Assembly (NCBI GenBank): GCA_023213315.1
Contig: JAKCPI010015491.1
Location: forward strand, 46,803 to 110,802
DNA length: 64,000 nt
Source: Euborellia annulipes
Taxonomy: Eukaryota; Arthropoda; Insecta; Dermaptera; Anisolabididae
Direction of reading: 5' to 3'
Part shown: piece by piece, positions 1-13,200 of the stretch
Numbering within the stretch: position 1 is the first letter of the stretch
Layout: the number at the start of each line of letters is the position of its first letter
Notes under the pieces: generated by a model
Databases searched by the model: none
What the model saw: the letters and a program-made list of their open reading frames with translations, nothing else
Told to the model about the DNA's origin: nothing
Made by a program: the position numbers and the translations under genes

Positions 1-160
1 AATTGGTAAATTTGCAATCATCATACGATTACAGCCTGAATACCGTCAGTTCAATTATAATCACACTTGTTTTCTAATAAATAATGTTGAATATCATTTA
101 AAAAAAACAAAATTTAATTAATCTGTTTTACATATAAAAATCTATTAAAAAAGAAAATAA
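1..160. other. 3' flank of ubinuclein
   Basis: AT-rich sequence after the ubinuclein stop. On the minus strand an ATTAAA hexamer occurs near 114-119, a possible poly(A) signal. Nothing else is recognisable. Confidence 0.4.
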
Positions 161-1293
161 TTAAATTACGTGTTCTATGTCATCGAGTTCTTCTTTAATA
201 TCATCGTCATCATCATCATCATCATCATCAAGTTGTTGTTTCACTTCTATTTTTCGTTCTTTTTTAACATCAATTGATGGCTTCTCTTCTACTGGTGGTT
301 TTTGATCGACTTGTTCTTTTACATCTACGGGTTCTCTCTCATCAACTTCCTTGTCGTCGGCACTTTCATCAGAATCTGAACTTGAAGAATCACTCGAACT
401 CGAACTGGAATCTGAATCATCTTCTGATGAAGCTGCTGAAACTTGCGCTGATGCTACTACTGAAGTCCCGGACGATGGAGGAGGCGGAGGAGGAGGAGGA
501 GGAGGAGGAGTAGAAGGAGGTTTTGCAGTTTGTGATGTCTCAAGTGCAGTTTGAGCTACTTTCTCTAAATTGGAAGTCAATGACGGAGGAGGGGGAGGAG
601 GAGCAAGAGCAGGAGGTTTTTGAGAAATAACTGAAGTCGCTTCAGCCGCCATTCTTGAACTGGAAGTAGCTGGAACTGCTTGAACAACCATTCCGGAATT
701 GGAAGTGATTGAAATTGATGGTGGCGGTATCTTTTCTATAACAGTTGTAGCAGGAGCCTTTGTAAAATTTGTATTTATCACTGAATGAATTTTTTCTGGT
801 ACAACTGCGCTTGAAGATGTTTGAGAAACTTTAGATGAATTATCCGAAGGCTTTGAAGTTGTGATTGATAATGAAGGAGGAACATTAATAATAGATGTTG
901 AAATAGTTAAAGAAGATGGAAAACCTGAAGGTATTTCACGTGTGGTTGTTTCTGGAAGTGAAATTATTAATCCTGAAGTCTTTTGTTTATTTTGCTCGGC
1001 AGAGGATGTAGCGGTTGTTGTTGATGTAGTTGTTGTAACAAGTGATGTGGTTAACGATAGAGGTTGGGCTTGAATAGAAGGTGATGCTGCTGTAGGAATA
1101 TTCTGTGGGGTAGTGGTAGTTATTGTAGTTGTAGTTTTTGTTAAAAAAGAACTTGTAGACGCTGCAGGCGTGAAAGAAGCTGCGGCTTTCTTTTGTTGAA
1201 CATGATGGGCGCGTGAAGCATTCACAACGGACTCGATTGTATCATCGATTGATTCTTTAGCAAGGGATGTTGTTTCCGATTGAATTCGTTGTC
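161..1293 (-). CDS. yem: Ubinuclein last visible exon (Ser/Thr/Pro-rich, Asp tail)
   Basis: 376 codons plus stop TAA at 163-161; the acceptor is TTTTTTCAG just before 1293. The translated sequence is low-complexity: Thr/Ser-rich, two proline runs (about residues 500-550), Ser/Asp runs, then about ten Asp residues before IKEELDD. No UBN middle domain is present. A minus-strand ATTAAA lies about 45 bp after the stop. Confidence 0.75.
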
Positions 1294-4200
1294 CTGAAAA
1301 AATAAGAATAATTGCAAATAAAGTATTCACAGGTGTTATCAATGAATTACCACGGTAAATATAACGTTTCGGTTTTCATTGGGTGGCCTTCTTTAAGAAC
1401 AATATGAGAGCTGACTTAATATTGTGGATCTTTAGATAAACAGTTTTATAAATTTTTATCTGAATTGCAATTAAGGGGCTCAGAAGGACACATTGAATCT
1501 TTAGTCCGAGGCATTTTAAAGTATTTTTTATGCGGTTTTTTTTAAATAATTTAAAATCGTGAGCATACATAATAAATGCTTTTTTTAATTAAGATTAATT
1601 AAAAAATATTTATTTATATATATATATAGAAAATTTCAAACACCTATTATGAAAATTTTAATTTTTTTTTAAATCTAAAAATATAAAAATCATTAATATC
1701 CAACCTATAATAAATGAATAAGTGACAAAATAAAAAATAAATTTCTTATTTATTTAAAAATTAACGGCCAAATAGTTCAGCACTTTTGCAAAAGATGGCA
1801 GGCTAGTCTAACAGCCGGCATTATCACATCACTTATAAGCTTATTATGCTGTTATAAATAATATATAATAACATGGGCGTACCCAGCGAGCGGCAGGGGG
1901 CAGCTGCCCCCCCCCCTAGAAGCAAAAAAAAAAAAATTAAATGTTTATAAAGTGATGAAACGAAACAAAATTGGTGGATGACGACGGGGAATGATTTTTT
2001 TTGTTAGGACTCTAGGGTTTTTAGGCCTTTAATTCGAAGGCTTTTCCCCTCTATATAAAAAATAGCTATGTCACAATGTGGACGACCATGATCTGCCCCC
2101 CCCCCCCCCCCTGGACGACCATGATCTAACCATACGCCCCCCCCCTAGATTTGATCCTGGGTACGCCCATGTATAATAATATTTATAAACTATTCATTAT
2201 AAGATCAACGAAAATCAAACAAATAAATGAAATTAAATATAGCCCTAATATCCTGCCATCTGTTGGCAAATTTTCGTAATAGTTGGGCTTTTTGGCTAAA
2301 TTTTTAAGACACCTAAAGCCATCTTATCGGCAAAAACATGCGAACAGCTTTCCCTCCGGAAGCCCCTTAAAGAAAGTCACAAAACAGAAACGTTGTATTT
2401 AATTCAAATACGAGACAATAAAATTGAAATATACCTTGTTTCTCTTTTTCTCTCTTTTCTCGTAATAATTCTTTAACTGTTTTTGAGGAAGTTGCTGATT
2501 CTTCAAGATCGGTATTTCGTCGTTTATTCCATTGTTGTGGATCCGAGTTATTATTGAGCAATTTTCGTTTTTTACGCCATGCTTCTTCTTCGTTTCCGCT
2601 TTGGGGTTGCTCTTTTTTACCCTTCTGTTAACAAACAAAGTTTAAAATCCGTTCAGCAAACAGGAAATTTGTTTTTAAATTACAATTAATGGTGAGACAG
2701 GCAATGAACATAAATGCAAGATGCACAACGAATAGATCAGGCAGGAATGGAAAATGAAATAATAATATAATAAAACTAACTACACAATCACTTAATAAAA
2801 AAAAAATATATATATTTAAATAAATCCAGTTAGTATTGAGACAGGCATTCAGAATTCTTAGAATCCTCACTGCAAAATGTTTCCACATGCGATTAATCCG
2901 CCCTGCCAGTTAATCCTTTAGAGTGGGCTTTCTTTGCTTATCATTTCCTTCCGGCACCCCTCTTTAAGGTTCTGTAATATCAGGACTGCAAGTAATTTTA
3001 TTTATATAAAAAAATTAAATTTTATGTAAAATTTTTAAAGCAAATAACCTAACTGGATTTAAAAATGGTATAAAAATAAAAATAAAACTTAAAAATTCTC
3101 TCTCTTAAGGCCTTGAGAATATTTATTTATTTATTTTTTAAAGGACTTATTTTTCCTAATACTCATTAAAAAAAAATTCAATCTTTTTATTTAAGTTTTA
3201 TTGTTTATTTTTATATTTATAATAAGCATGAAGATAAGATATGAAAAAAATAAATTGTGAATATGAAATTAGAAGGAATTGGAAAGGAATTTTTATATAT
3301 ACTCCCTTCATTTCTCTCCTTTTTTTTCCAAATTAATTACCAAATGTTATATTAGATAAAAAATTGAATTAAATGGAAATTAATGCTATATTACATTAGG
3401 AAAATTAGGTCCCTTAATTTTAAACATCTACTTTGAAAATGTTATTTTTGAAGAAAGTGTAAATGAAGTTTAACATTAATAATAAAGAATAATCCAATAA
3501 ATGAAAAATAATTTTAAGGAGAGTAGAAAAATTTAAAAAGAACCTGAATCTAATTCTTTCTCAAATGCCTTTTTTGCAGTATAATAAAATATTAATATGA
3601 TCTAAAGAATTCACCGTTGGTACTAGTTGAAACATTCTTAAATTTAATTTAATTATCATCTAATTATAGATAAATAAATAACACAAAGTTACGTTCCAAA
3701 AGGATTTAATTTTAGCTTATGCGCATTTCGATGTTAATATGCCATCTTCAGAGCTATGACATGAACTGATTATGAGGTATTAATGTCAAAAATGCGCATA
3801 AGCTAAAATAAAACCCTTTTGTAACTTAGCCTTTTGTTATTAAAATCGATATTTTTGAAATAATTCGACTAAAATACCCGTACCGATAATTTAACTTCGC
3901 CAACTCTTTTCACTTTCCGCATCACATATATATATGTTTGTTAAAAACTCGCATTTTAAGGCATTGGAATGATAAAACTTAAATTTACTTTATAAAAAAC
4001 ATTGAATAATAATTTCATTTTCTTGAATTTTTCTTTCTCCTTAAAATTCAAAATATTAATTTAGAAATTTTATAGATACAGATATATAAAAGATTTATGG
4101 GAAAAAAAAATCATAATAGCGGATTATTAAAAAAAAGAAAATGTGAAAATCTCATCAATGATGATGAGAAAGGCCTTAGAGATAATAAAAATTTAGAATG

Positions 4201-7200
4201 ACCAAGACAAAAAAAAAAATTGAAATTTACAAAAGGAGGCACAAAAGGGGGAAAGAAGAGCCAAGAGCCCAGAACCCGGAACCGTCGGGTTCGCGAGTCA
4301 CTGGGTCACGGATCGGGTCGGGTCGCTCACCTGGGGATCCTCCCCCTTTCAACTTGCAAGTCAAACGCCGCCGGCCGGCGCTTTTCCTCTAATGCCTCTC
4401 TCTTTTATTATTTATTTTTATTTATTTTTGATTTTTTAAAAATCTTTTTATTAGAAAATATACGGAAAAGGAAGGAATTGGAATAAGAAAATAAAATATA
4501 AATTCTTAAGAGTAAATAGAATATAAAACAAAAAAAAAACAAAAAATATTGGCAGTGATTAAAAAGTGGCGTGACCAAATCTTGACCTATGTCATATATA
4601 TATTTAATATTAAAGAACAAAATGAGAAGAAATTTTTTAGAACTCTCAATTTGTAACGCATTAGGATTAAAATAGGAATTTTGCGTGGGAAAAAAGAGAT
4701 CTTTAGTTTTTATTTAGGATAAAAAATTAAGAATTGTTTTTCAACAAAAATATACGTTCTCTTACATATACTAAGGAAAGAATTGAGATCACATCGGCAG
4801 CAAGAGAAGAGTGAATTTCATGCGCTGTCTTTGCTTAAAGGATTCTAAATAATACTAGTGTTAATTTGACACTTATAATACTGATAGTATATATAGAGTG
4901 GCAACTTTAAGTAAGTGCCCATTTTTCCATACAAATAAAACAGATTTTTTTTTAATACAATGAACTTTAATCAAAGATGTACGAGGGCTGTATGATAAGT
5001 AGCCCGTGTTTACCGACTGGTGGATTCACTGACGAAAAATGTGTATATTATTATTTAGCTCTTCCTTTACAACGATCACTGTCAAAATTTCAGACAGATT
5101 TATCGAGTAGTTTTGTTTTGACAGCTCTTCAAGTCATCAAGTTAGTGTTTATTTGCAATCATGGAGAAAGAGAGCAATATCGATCAGTGATTTTGATTTC
5201 ATTTTTTGGATGGGAAGACGTTTGAGAAAATCAAAGTGAAGTTGCATGCCGTTTATAAGGACCATCCACCTTCGATGACTACCATCAGATATTGGTTTAA
5301 TGAATTCAAGCGTGGCCGAACATCCGTTTTTGATGAACAGCGTCCACGCCGTCCGATTGAGGTGACTACCGAGGGTGTTAGCAGTTCGTCGGGTGAAGAT
5401 CAAAGATTCCTGACATTGTACACATCTCACTTGAACGCATACAATGAAAAATTGGACATAAGAAAGATAACGGCGAGATGGGTGCCGCGTTTGCTAACAG
5501 TGAAGCACACAATGCCTGGAAGCGAAATTCGTATCCTCACAAACAGCCAAGCGGCTAGTAAATCCCTACAATAAGCATCCGTAACCTCTAAGGTTGCTCT
5601 GAGCTGGCACAATGCTTTAAATAAGGCGGCGAGAAGGTTCGGGATACACTTAACTTGGGTGGCAGGACACAGAGACATAATAGGAAATTGGTAGGGCAGG
5701 TACCTTACTACCCGTACAGATAATAACGGATCAACCCGGAATTCCCATGGGTACATGTAAATTCCTACTCAAAGAAAGGATCATAGCATTCACAAATCAA
5801 AGGTGGCTAGATGAAAATACGTGTTCTATCGCCAAACAATTATGGTCAGAATATAGTCTCAAGCGAACCAAGCATTTAATTTCGATCGGTAGAGACTCTA
5901 TAGCCAGGGTAGTACTCATCGAACAATGGCTGGCAGGAAAGTAGAATGGGGCTTCCATCAAACGATTTCTGCAGAGAGCCAGAGGAAGACGAGGAAGAAA
6001 CGGTCGTCCACTACCTCTGTCAATGCCCTCTGATGGACTCTAGAAGAAACTCATCAGGGGAGTTCTTCCATGATAATAAGAGGATTTAGAATTAGCTGAT
6101 GTCAGGGGTCTTATGAGGTTCATAAACCGCTCCGGATGGTTTAAGGAGCATCGGGGAAGGAGGGGGGAAGCCCCTCCATGGTATCACAAAGTAGTTGGCC
6201 TAAGTGTATTCCTTCTCTGGAAACAGCCACTTCAATCTAACCTAACCTACTCAGAGTAACCACAACGTGTCAGGTCTGACACTAGTGACGGAAGAGAGAG
6301 AATTGGGTATCTGGCAGACAGACAAAAAGGAATCGACTCTTAACTAATAAATACCTAAACTTCGACTTAAGAATACGAGTAATGAATGCACTATATCCTT
6401 GTCATCTACAGATGGGGTTTCCTGAGAACTCCTGTCTGGACCTCATCAGCAATGAAAGGAGCGAAGAAAACGAAAACTTATTTTCATTATTCAACTATAA
6501 AACTTGATTTCGTGAGAAATCTTCTGCGGTTAGGAAAGATTCAAGTCAAATGGAGTGACGGACGACATAGAACTTATTGGTTTTTCCATAAACCTCTTAA
6601 ATAGAGTTGCCTCCAAGATCCAAACAGCAATGGTGATCGCCAAAGAAGATTAAGTAGTAATTAATACATACAAATAATAAATCTAAGGTAACACTTTTGA
6701 TTCTTAAAAGAAAAATTATAATTGAATTATGTAAATTTTAACAGAAATTGTAGAGGTTTTTGCAAAAAGAAAAATCATCATCACCCCCTCCCCTTTCAAT
6801 AGTGGATCCAGATCTGTTTATTTGTATTTTGTATATATATATTATCGAAAACAATTCTTTATTTAAATGAGATCATTAAACTGATTATAATAATTTCTTC
6901 TCATTTTATATTTAATATTAAATATATATATATTTTAATTCAAATTTTTGGACATTATTATTTTTTTTCATTTGAGGAACAAGGAAAAGAAGAAAAAGAA
7001 GAAATGCTTCCATGCCTCACTATACATTAAATGCACTTAAATGTTTTTCCTAATCTTAATGACCAACATTTGATCCCCTATTTATATACAATTATATTCA
7101 CAATTATTTGGCACTTGAATTTATTTAATTTAAATTAATGCTCCTAGTCTTTTTTTTTATTTATTTATTTATTTTTTTTTTTTGGAAAGTAAGAAAATAT

Positions 7201-10200
7201 ATTTTGTACATTAATTTTTACTTTATACATTGATGAAAAAATATCACGATTTAATTGACTAAAATTTACTAAAATTTTTAAAAATGGCTAATATTTTATA
7301 ATTTATATAAATTCTCTGATTTTAGCACCTAATCGACAATTAAATCAATTAATGGAAATCAGAAATACTTTTTTTTTATAAAGTTATCTAAAATAGTAAA
7401 TTTTGTCTGATTATACTTCTGTAAGAAAGAAAAGGAGGAAATTTCTCAAATTGGAAAATATCCTCAATGAGGATTCATTTAAAGGGCCGATAGGAAAAAA
7501 TATTTTCATCATTTTAGTGAAAACATCTTTTATAGGAATTAAAAAAAGAAAAAATCGCAGCCTTTTTTACGCCTCTTTACACAAAGAGGCTGTCTTCATC
7601 ACAATAGACAGTGACGGATTAATTAAACAAGATGGCAGTCGAAATCTTCGGGCTTTGTCAGCTAATAATCTTGGATTGGATGGATGGATTTTATGAGACT
7701 ATAATCCTCATTTTTTTAATGCACTTAGGCCACACCAAATTGGGCCCTTTGTCTTCTCCCACTTTCATACCCTAAGAGGAGACCCCTTGGGCAATAAATT
7801 ATTTGCGGCATGCTGGATTCGAACCCGAGTTGAGACTTCGAACTCCGTAATCACCGGCTTAGCCACTTGCCTCCTCATCTAATAATTTTAACAATATGAT
7901 TTTATTACACAACAGTTTTAAGCCCCCCCCCCCCCCCCCACCGAAATGTACAAAATGTCCCACGGGCTCGTGGAAAAATCGAAATTTATATACATTTTAA
8001 AAATTTACATCCCAATGAATGAAATATTATATAATTTAAAAATATGTTTATAAAGGGGATGGGGTAAATCTTCAAAAAAAAATTTGGCTCCCCCCCCCTA
8101 GAAAAATAATTATATATACTCCCCTGCGATGCTTGCCACTTTTACCAGAGATTCGCATCCGCGATAAAAATTAATTTCAATTGAATTTGCTACCAATCAA
8201 TTTAAATAAATAAGGACGGGGTCTACATAGACCCAGATGCCGAAAAAGAGTTTTAAAAAAATGTTGCAGGGCCCCTAAAAAGCGTGGCGATCGCCTACTC
8301 CGCCTAATAAGTAATCCGGCACTCACTATAAATGTTGTTTATGAGTATATTTTACAAAAAAGACTTCAATTCTCTTTTTTCAAATCCTATAATCAACTCC
8401 AGCTTAATCTAGTTTCCACGGGAATGTCGTGGCAAGACAAGACGTAACGACTTGACCCAGACATTTTGTCTGTTCATGTGGGGGTCCAACCTCACGACTC
8501 TCATCTGCATAAAAAAGCAGGACAAGAGACAGACAAAATAACTGATCCTGTGTGCTTTTGGCCTAAGAAAATTTCTTGCCTCAGGTCTATTTAAATCGCC
8601 CCTTTTTTTCGAGTTGATTATTATATATATATTTTTTTATAAAAATATATATATATATATCGACTTTTCTTTTTCTTTTTAGTATGAAACTATATCATTA
8701 TGTATTCTATTTTAAACAAAAATCTTATTTAACTCTCTCACAGAAAAATTAGGTGTTAGCTGTGTCTTCTACACAGCCGGTGGCTTTTTAACGTGACAAC
8801 GTCTTTTGCTTGATTTCAAAAAAAAAATTTTTTTCTTACTCATATTGAAATATAAAGAGAGAAAGTATTGTTTTTATTTTTTTTTTTACTAGTAGTTTGT
8901 TTTCATAAATAAACATGTTCAAACATTTTCATTGAAACAATATATGACAGGTGTGGCCAAACTTTTATCCATTAAGGGCGACTTATGCTTAAAAAATGAG
9001 GTTTTTCGAAAAAAAAATTAATTTTGGAGTTAATTACTCGGGATTTTTTTATTTATTCTATTAGAGGTTATCTTTCTGCACTAAATGACATCTCATTTAG
9101 TCTGATCTGATTAGCCGTTCGGAATCTACAGGGGTTTAAAATTTCAAATTTTAATTTACCGCAGCGCGGTAAAATAAAATGATAGGAAAAAAATAAATGG
9201 TGAAATCTTTAGCTGAAAACTCATTCTTTCTAACCGTATATTTCTCATAATTATACCTCTTAAGACAGAGGAGTTATTCAAGCCAATAAACTTTTCGTGC
9301 AAGCCCCTCTAACATGCCACTATAGACACATGATTTGTAAGACGTTGTCACGTCAAAAAATAAGAGAATATGAAAGAATATTTGTTTAAACTAAAATACA
9401 GATGATAAATTCATATAAAGAAAGCTTTTTATTATTTTAGATAACTTTATTATTAACAATTAACATCCCCATTTTAAATGAATTTAAAAGTGAAAGTTAA
9501 ATTAACACTTTATCTACAATGATATAAGTAGATAAATAATGAAACCAAAAATATTTGCAACTTAAAAGAGCATTTAATAAAATTCATAAAATAGAATATT
9601 TTTCTAAATGGACTCTTTTTATCGTATTTTTCTTGGTTTCATCTTTATACCTTCAGATATCAATTTTTAATGATCGTTTTATATTTGAAGCCAAGATAAA
9701 AGGCACGCCTTTGGTGGATAAAAAGAGGTTTAAATGATATTTTATGAGTAAAAAGTGTATGAAGTGATGAAATTGTTTGTGAATGGATTGCGTGATGAAT
9801 TTGTGGACTAGCAGACCTTCGGTTGGTCGCCGTTGTTGGTAACACTGGGCGCCGAGCCGGCCGGCGAGCTTGACGACGATTTCTCATTTTCATCTGAATC
9901 CGATTCTTCGACTGCATTAAGCATAAGCTAAAAAAAAAAAATGTTTATTAAAGCTTTTGTGGTTTGAATTACTATTATTATGGGAATTTTTAATTATAGA
10001 CCACATTTGTATTAATTATTTATTAAAAATATAAATACTGTACAACGACTTCTTACTCCACAGTCGTTTTCAACTACTGTGTGCACTTGCTCCAGCTCAA
10101 GTACTGTGCACTTGCTCCTTCACAGTTCACTTAAGGAGGAGCAAGTGTACAGCACTTGAAAACGACTGTGGAGTAAGAAGTCGTTGTACAGTATTTATAT

Positions 10201-13200
10201 TTTTAATAAATAATTAATACAAAATATGGTCTATAATTAAAATCTTAAATAAAAAACAAAAATTGTTCAAAAAAGTTAAAAATTTAGTAAAAGAAATATA
10301 TCTTGATAATTAATATGAACCCTAATTTTTTGTATGCAAAATTCTTAACTGAAAATTTAGATTATATCATTTAGAATAATGCCTGTTTGTTAATTATTTT
10401 CATTGGTTTATTTTAAAATATATTTTCTGAATAATATTTCTCTTATAAATATTATAATCAAATGAATTGATTACAAAAAAATAAACGTTTAAAAAAAAAA
10501 AATCGTTTTATCAAAGGAAAATAATATTCAACTCTTTTTTTTTTTTGATATTTAATTAAATTATTATAGATGATTAAATTGCAAATTGAAATGAAATTTT
10601 TTATTTTTTATTAGTATTATTATCATTTGCAAAAATAATTTTTCGATGTAATGCCTATAAGTTAGTAAGCGTGTCAAAATAAAGCACACAAATACTATCT
10701 GCTCTGTTTCATTGGTAAATCATTAAATTTAATGATTTACCTAAATATAAAAGTTTTTTTTTAATTCTTCTCCAATAATCTCTTAAGAAGCGATTTTCCT
10801 ATTTACTTTGACACGGGCGTTTTATTCCTATATATATATATGTATAATTTATTAAAATATTACAAATACATTAGGATTAGGTAGATGTAGGCAGCCAGCA
10901 AGTGATAAAAAAACTATATTTAATTATCGTTGACGTTTCGGAATCACATCGATCCCATCTTCAGGACGATAAACTGCTATTGTTGCTTAGATAGATGCAA
11001 CCGAAATTGCATCTATGTAAGCAACAATAACAGTTTTGCATCTATCTAAGCAACAATAACAGTTTATCGTTCTGAAGATGGGATCGATGTGATTCCGAAA
11101 CGTCGATGATAATTAAATAGAGTTTTTTTATCACTTGCTGGCTGCCTACATCTACCTAATTCTAATAATTACCATTCAGCCATTGAATTTCTTCTACTTA
11201 AAAATACATGAATAAATTGTTTTTCAATCTCTTTAAAAGGATTCAACTATATTAAAGGGTAATTAAAGGGAATAGATGAATTTTGTTTAAAAATGTAAAT
11301 TATTATTAACGACATAATTAGAATAATAATAAACGAAGTACCTATGAAAAAAGATTGAGAAACATTAAATTAATAATAATTATAAATTAAGAGTACTTTG
11401 TGTTTTTTGGTGTTTCCATGCCGGGAATCATTATCATCATCCGATTGGACCGTAACATTTTTAAGTTCCAAGGCGCCGCAATTAATGTAAAATCCACCGT
11501 ATTTTGTTGTAACATTTTCGCTGAGACCTTCATCAGCCTAAGAAATAAAAGAATAAATCAAAAAACTTTACAAAACAATAGTGAACCCATCATAGGAAAA
11601 AAAAAGTTTAACAATATGTATACGTAAAAGGGTGGGTCGAAAAAACTCATTTTTTTATTTTGAAGTTGTAATAGCGCGGAAAAGTTGCGAATTATATAGA
11701 CAAAAAAAAAAAAAAAAATTATCCAAATCGGATGACATCTTCCAGCGCAGAGGGCCTATGCGCGACGAGAAGATGTCAACAGATTTTGATAATATTTTTT
11801 TCCATTTTTTTTTTTTGTTTATATAATGTGCAACTTTTCCGGGCAACAACAACTTACAACTTCGAAATAAAAAAATGGGTTTTTTCGGCCCACCCTAATG
11901 TATGAATCACACTAATTAAATAAGATACTTTATTTAAATTTGTAATATCTTTAGTCAAGTAGAAAGATTTGAATTCAATTATATAGGCCTATATAGCCTA
12001 AGTTGAAAGAGTCAATTAATCAAAAATTACTTAATTATTATTTCTAAATCAATATTTTAAAATAAATTAATGATATTTTCAAAATTATACATACAAGTAA
12101 ACATTAGTTAATATCCTAATATTTTATCCAATAGAAATCAATAGAGAGGTTAGAATCAAACAACAATGAAATAAACCAAAGTGAAACTATCAACAGAATT
12201 ATTCTATAATAATTTAAAAGAGCACGTAAATGGGACATGTAAAGTAACTTTTTCGTATTTTTTTCTTTTACATTCCCCTTTATATATATATTTGGCCAAC
12301 TTTTTCCTACTTTTGAAATATTAAAATCTTTTTTTTTTTTAATTAAAGTCAATTTCATATTTTTGCAATATTTTCGTTATTTTCAGATTGGCTAATAAAG
12401 GGAAAGGTAAAAGAAAAAAAGAAATTAAAATTATGAGATAAATAACTTAAAGGGTTATTTTTGAAAAAAATGTCTCAAACAATTTTGAGATCAGGACACT
12501 GCTGTGTTTAGAAGGCAAAAGGAGAAAAATAGAAGGGGGAAAGAAATTCCGCAGCCGGATGGAAGTTCAAGTTTTTTAAATCATCGCAAATCCGGGCACA
12601 GTCAGGAAAAATAAAAACAAATATGTTTTTTTAAAGACACAGGTAATGGTAGCCATAATTTTTTCTTTAATCGTTTGTTTATTGGATCGACATTTCAATC
12701 TCGATAGAGATCATCCTCAGGGGCTAATAAAAGTTCCAATTAAAATAAATGACTGATGCAAACAATTATAAATATTTTAATTAGGCTCCGAGGACGGCCT
12801 CCAAAGAGACCGAAACGATTAAAAAAAAATTAAACTGCCAGTTTCTGAGTTGATATAACTCATCAGACACAACATCAATATTATTTATTTGTTGCCAACG
12901 TTTCGCAAGTTTCAAGGCTAAAAAATCGTCAATATTTACACAAGTTTTTAAAATTAGTTTAAAGATTTTATCCAGTATCAGCAAATGCACCTGTTGGTCA
13001 TCCCTTTCTTTTCTTTGAAAGTCCTAAATTTAAAATGAGAAATAGCAGAGGCTTCCAATTTACACTTGTTAAACCCAATAACCAAAATTTTTTTTCATAT
13101 ATATATATAATTAGTAGAATAATAATAAAAATTGACCCATTTGAAAAATTCGAGACACCCTGGGGAATGTCAATTAACTTACGGCTTCCGAATTATCAAT

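Larger units (their letters stand above)
10869..11168. mobile_element. Penelope-like inverted end pair (PLE-a)
   Basis: A 300-bp foldback whose two arms each carry the end word GGCTGCC, a spacer and a hammerhead-like motif, meeting around a short repeated CATCTATCTAAGCAACAATA centre. No coding part. In ubinuclein intron 4. Confidence 0.7.

Noticed and set aside
274..1073. Plus-strand frames rich in Glu, Ser and Val
   Set aside because: Shadows of the ubinuclein last exon's simple codon repeats on the other strand.
4198..4486. Two overlapping frames at the small GC island
   Set aside because: Arg/Gly-rich low-complexity reading of GC-rich sequence; no homology recognised.
5149..5756. Minus-strand frames of 93 and 109 codons
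   Set aside because: Antisense to the mariner and LINE relics.
7403..7696. 97-codon plus-strand frame
   Set aside because: Has some ordinary-looking peptide (FITIDSDGLIKQDGS) but no family motif, no flanking splice logic and no partner; judged chance.
9660..9917. 85-codon minus-strand frame with Arg-rich start
   Set aside because: Out-of-frame shadow of ubinuclein exon 5 read into the intron.
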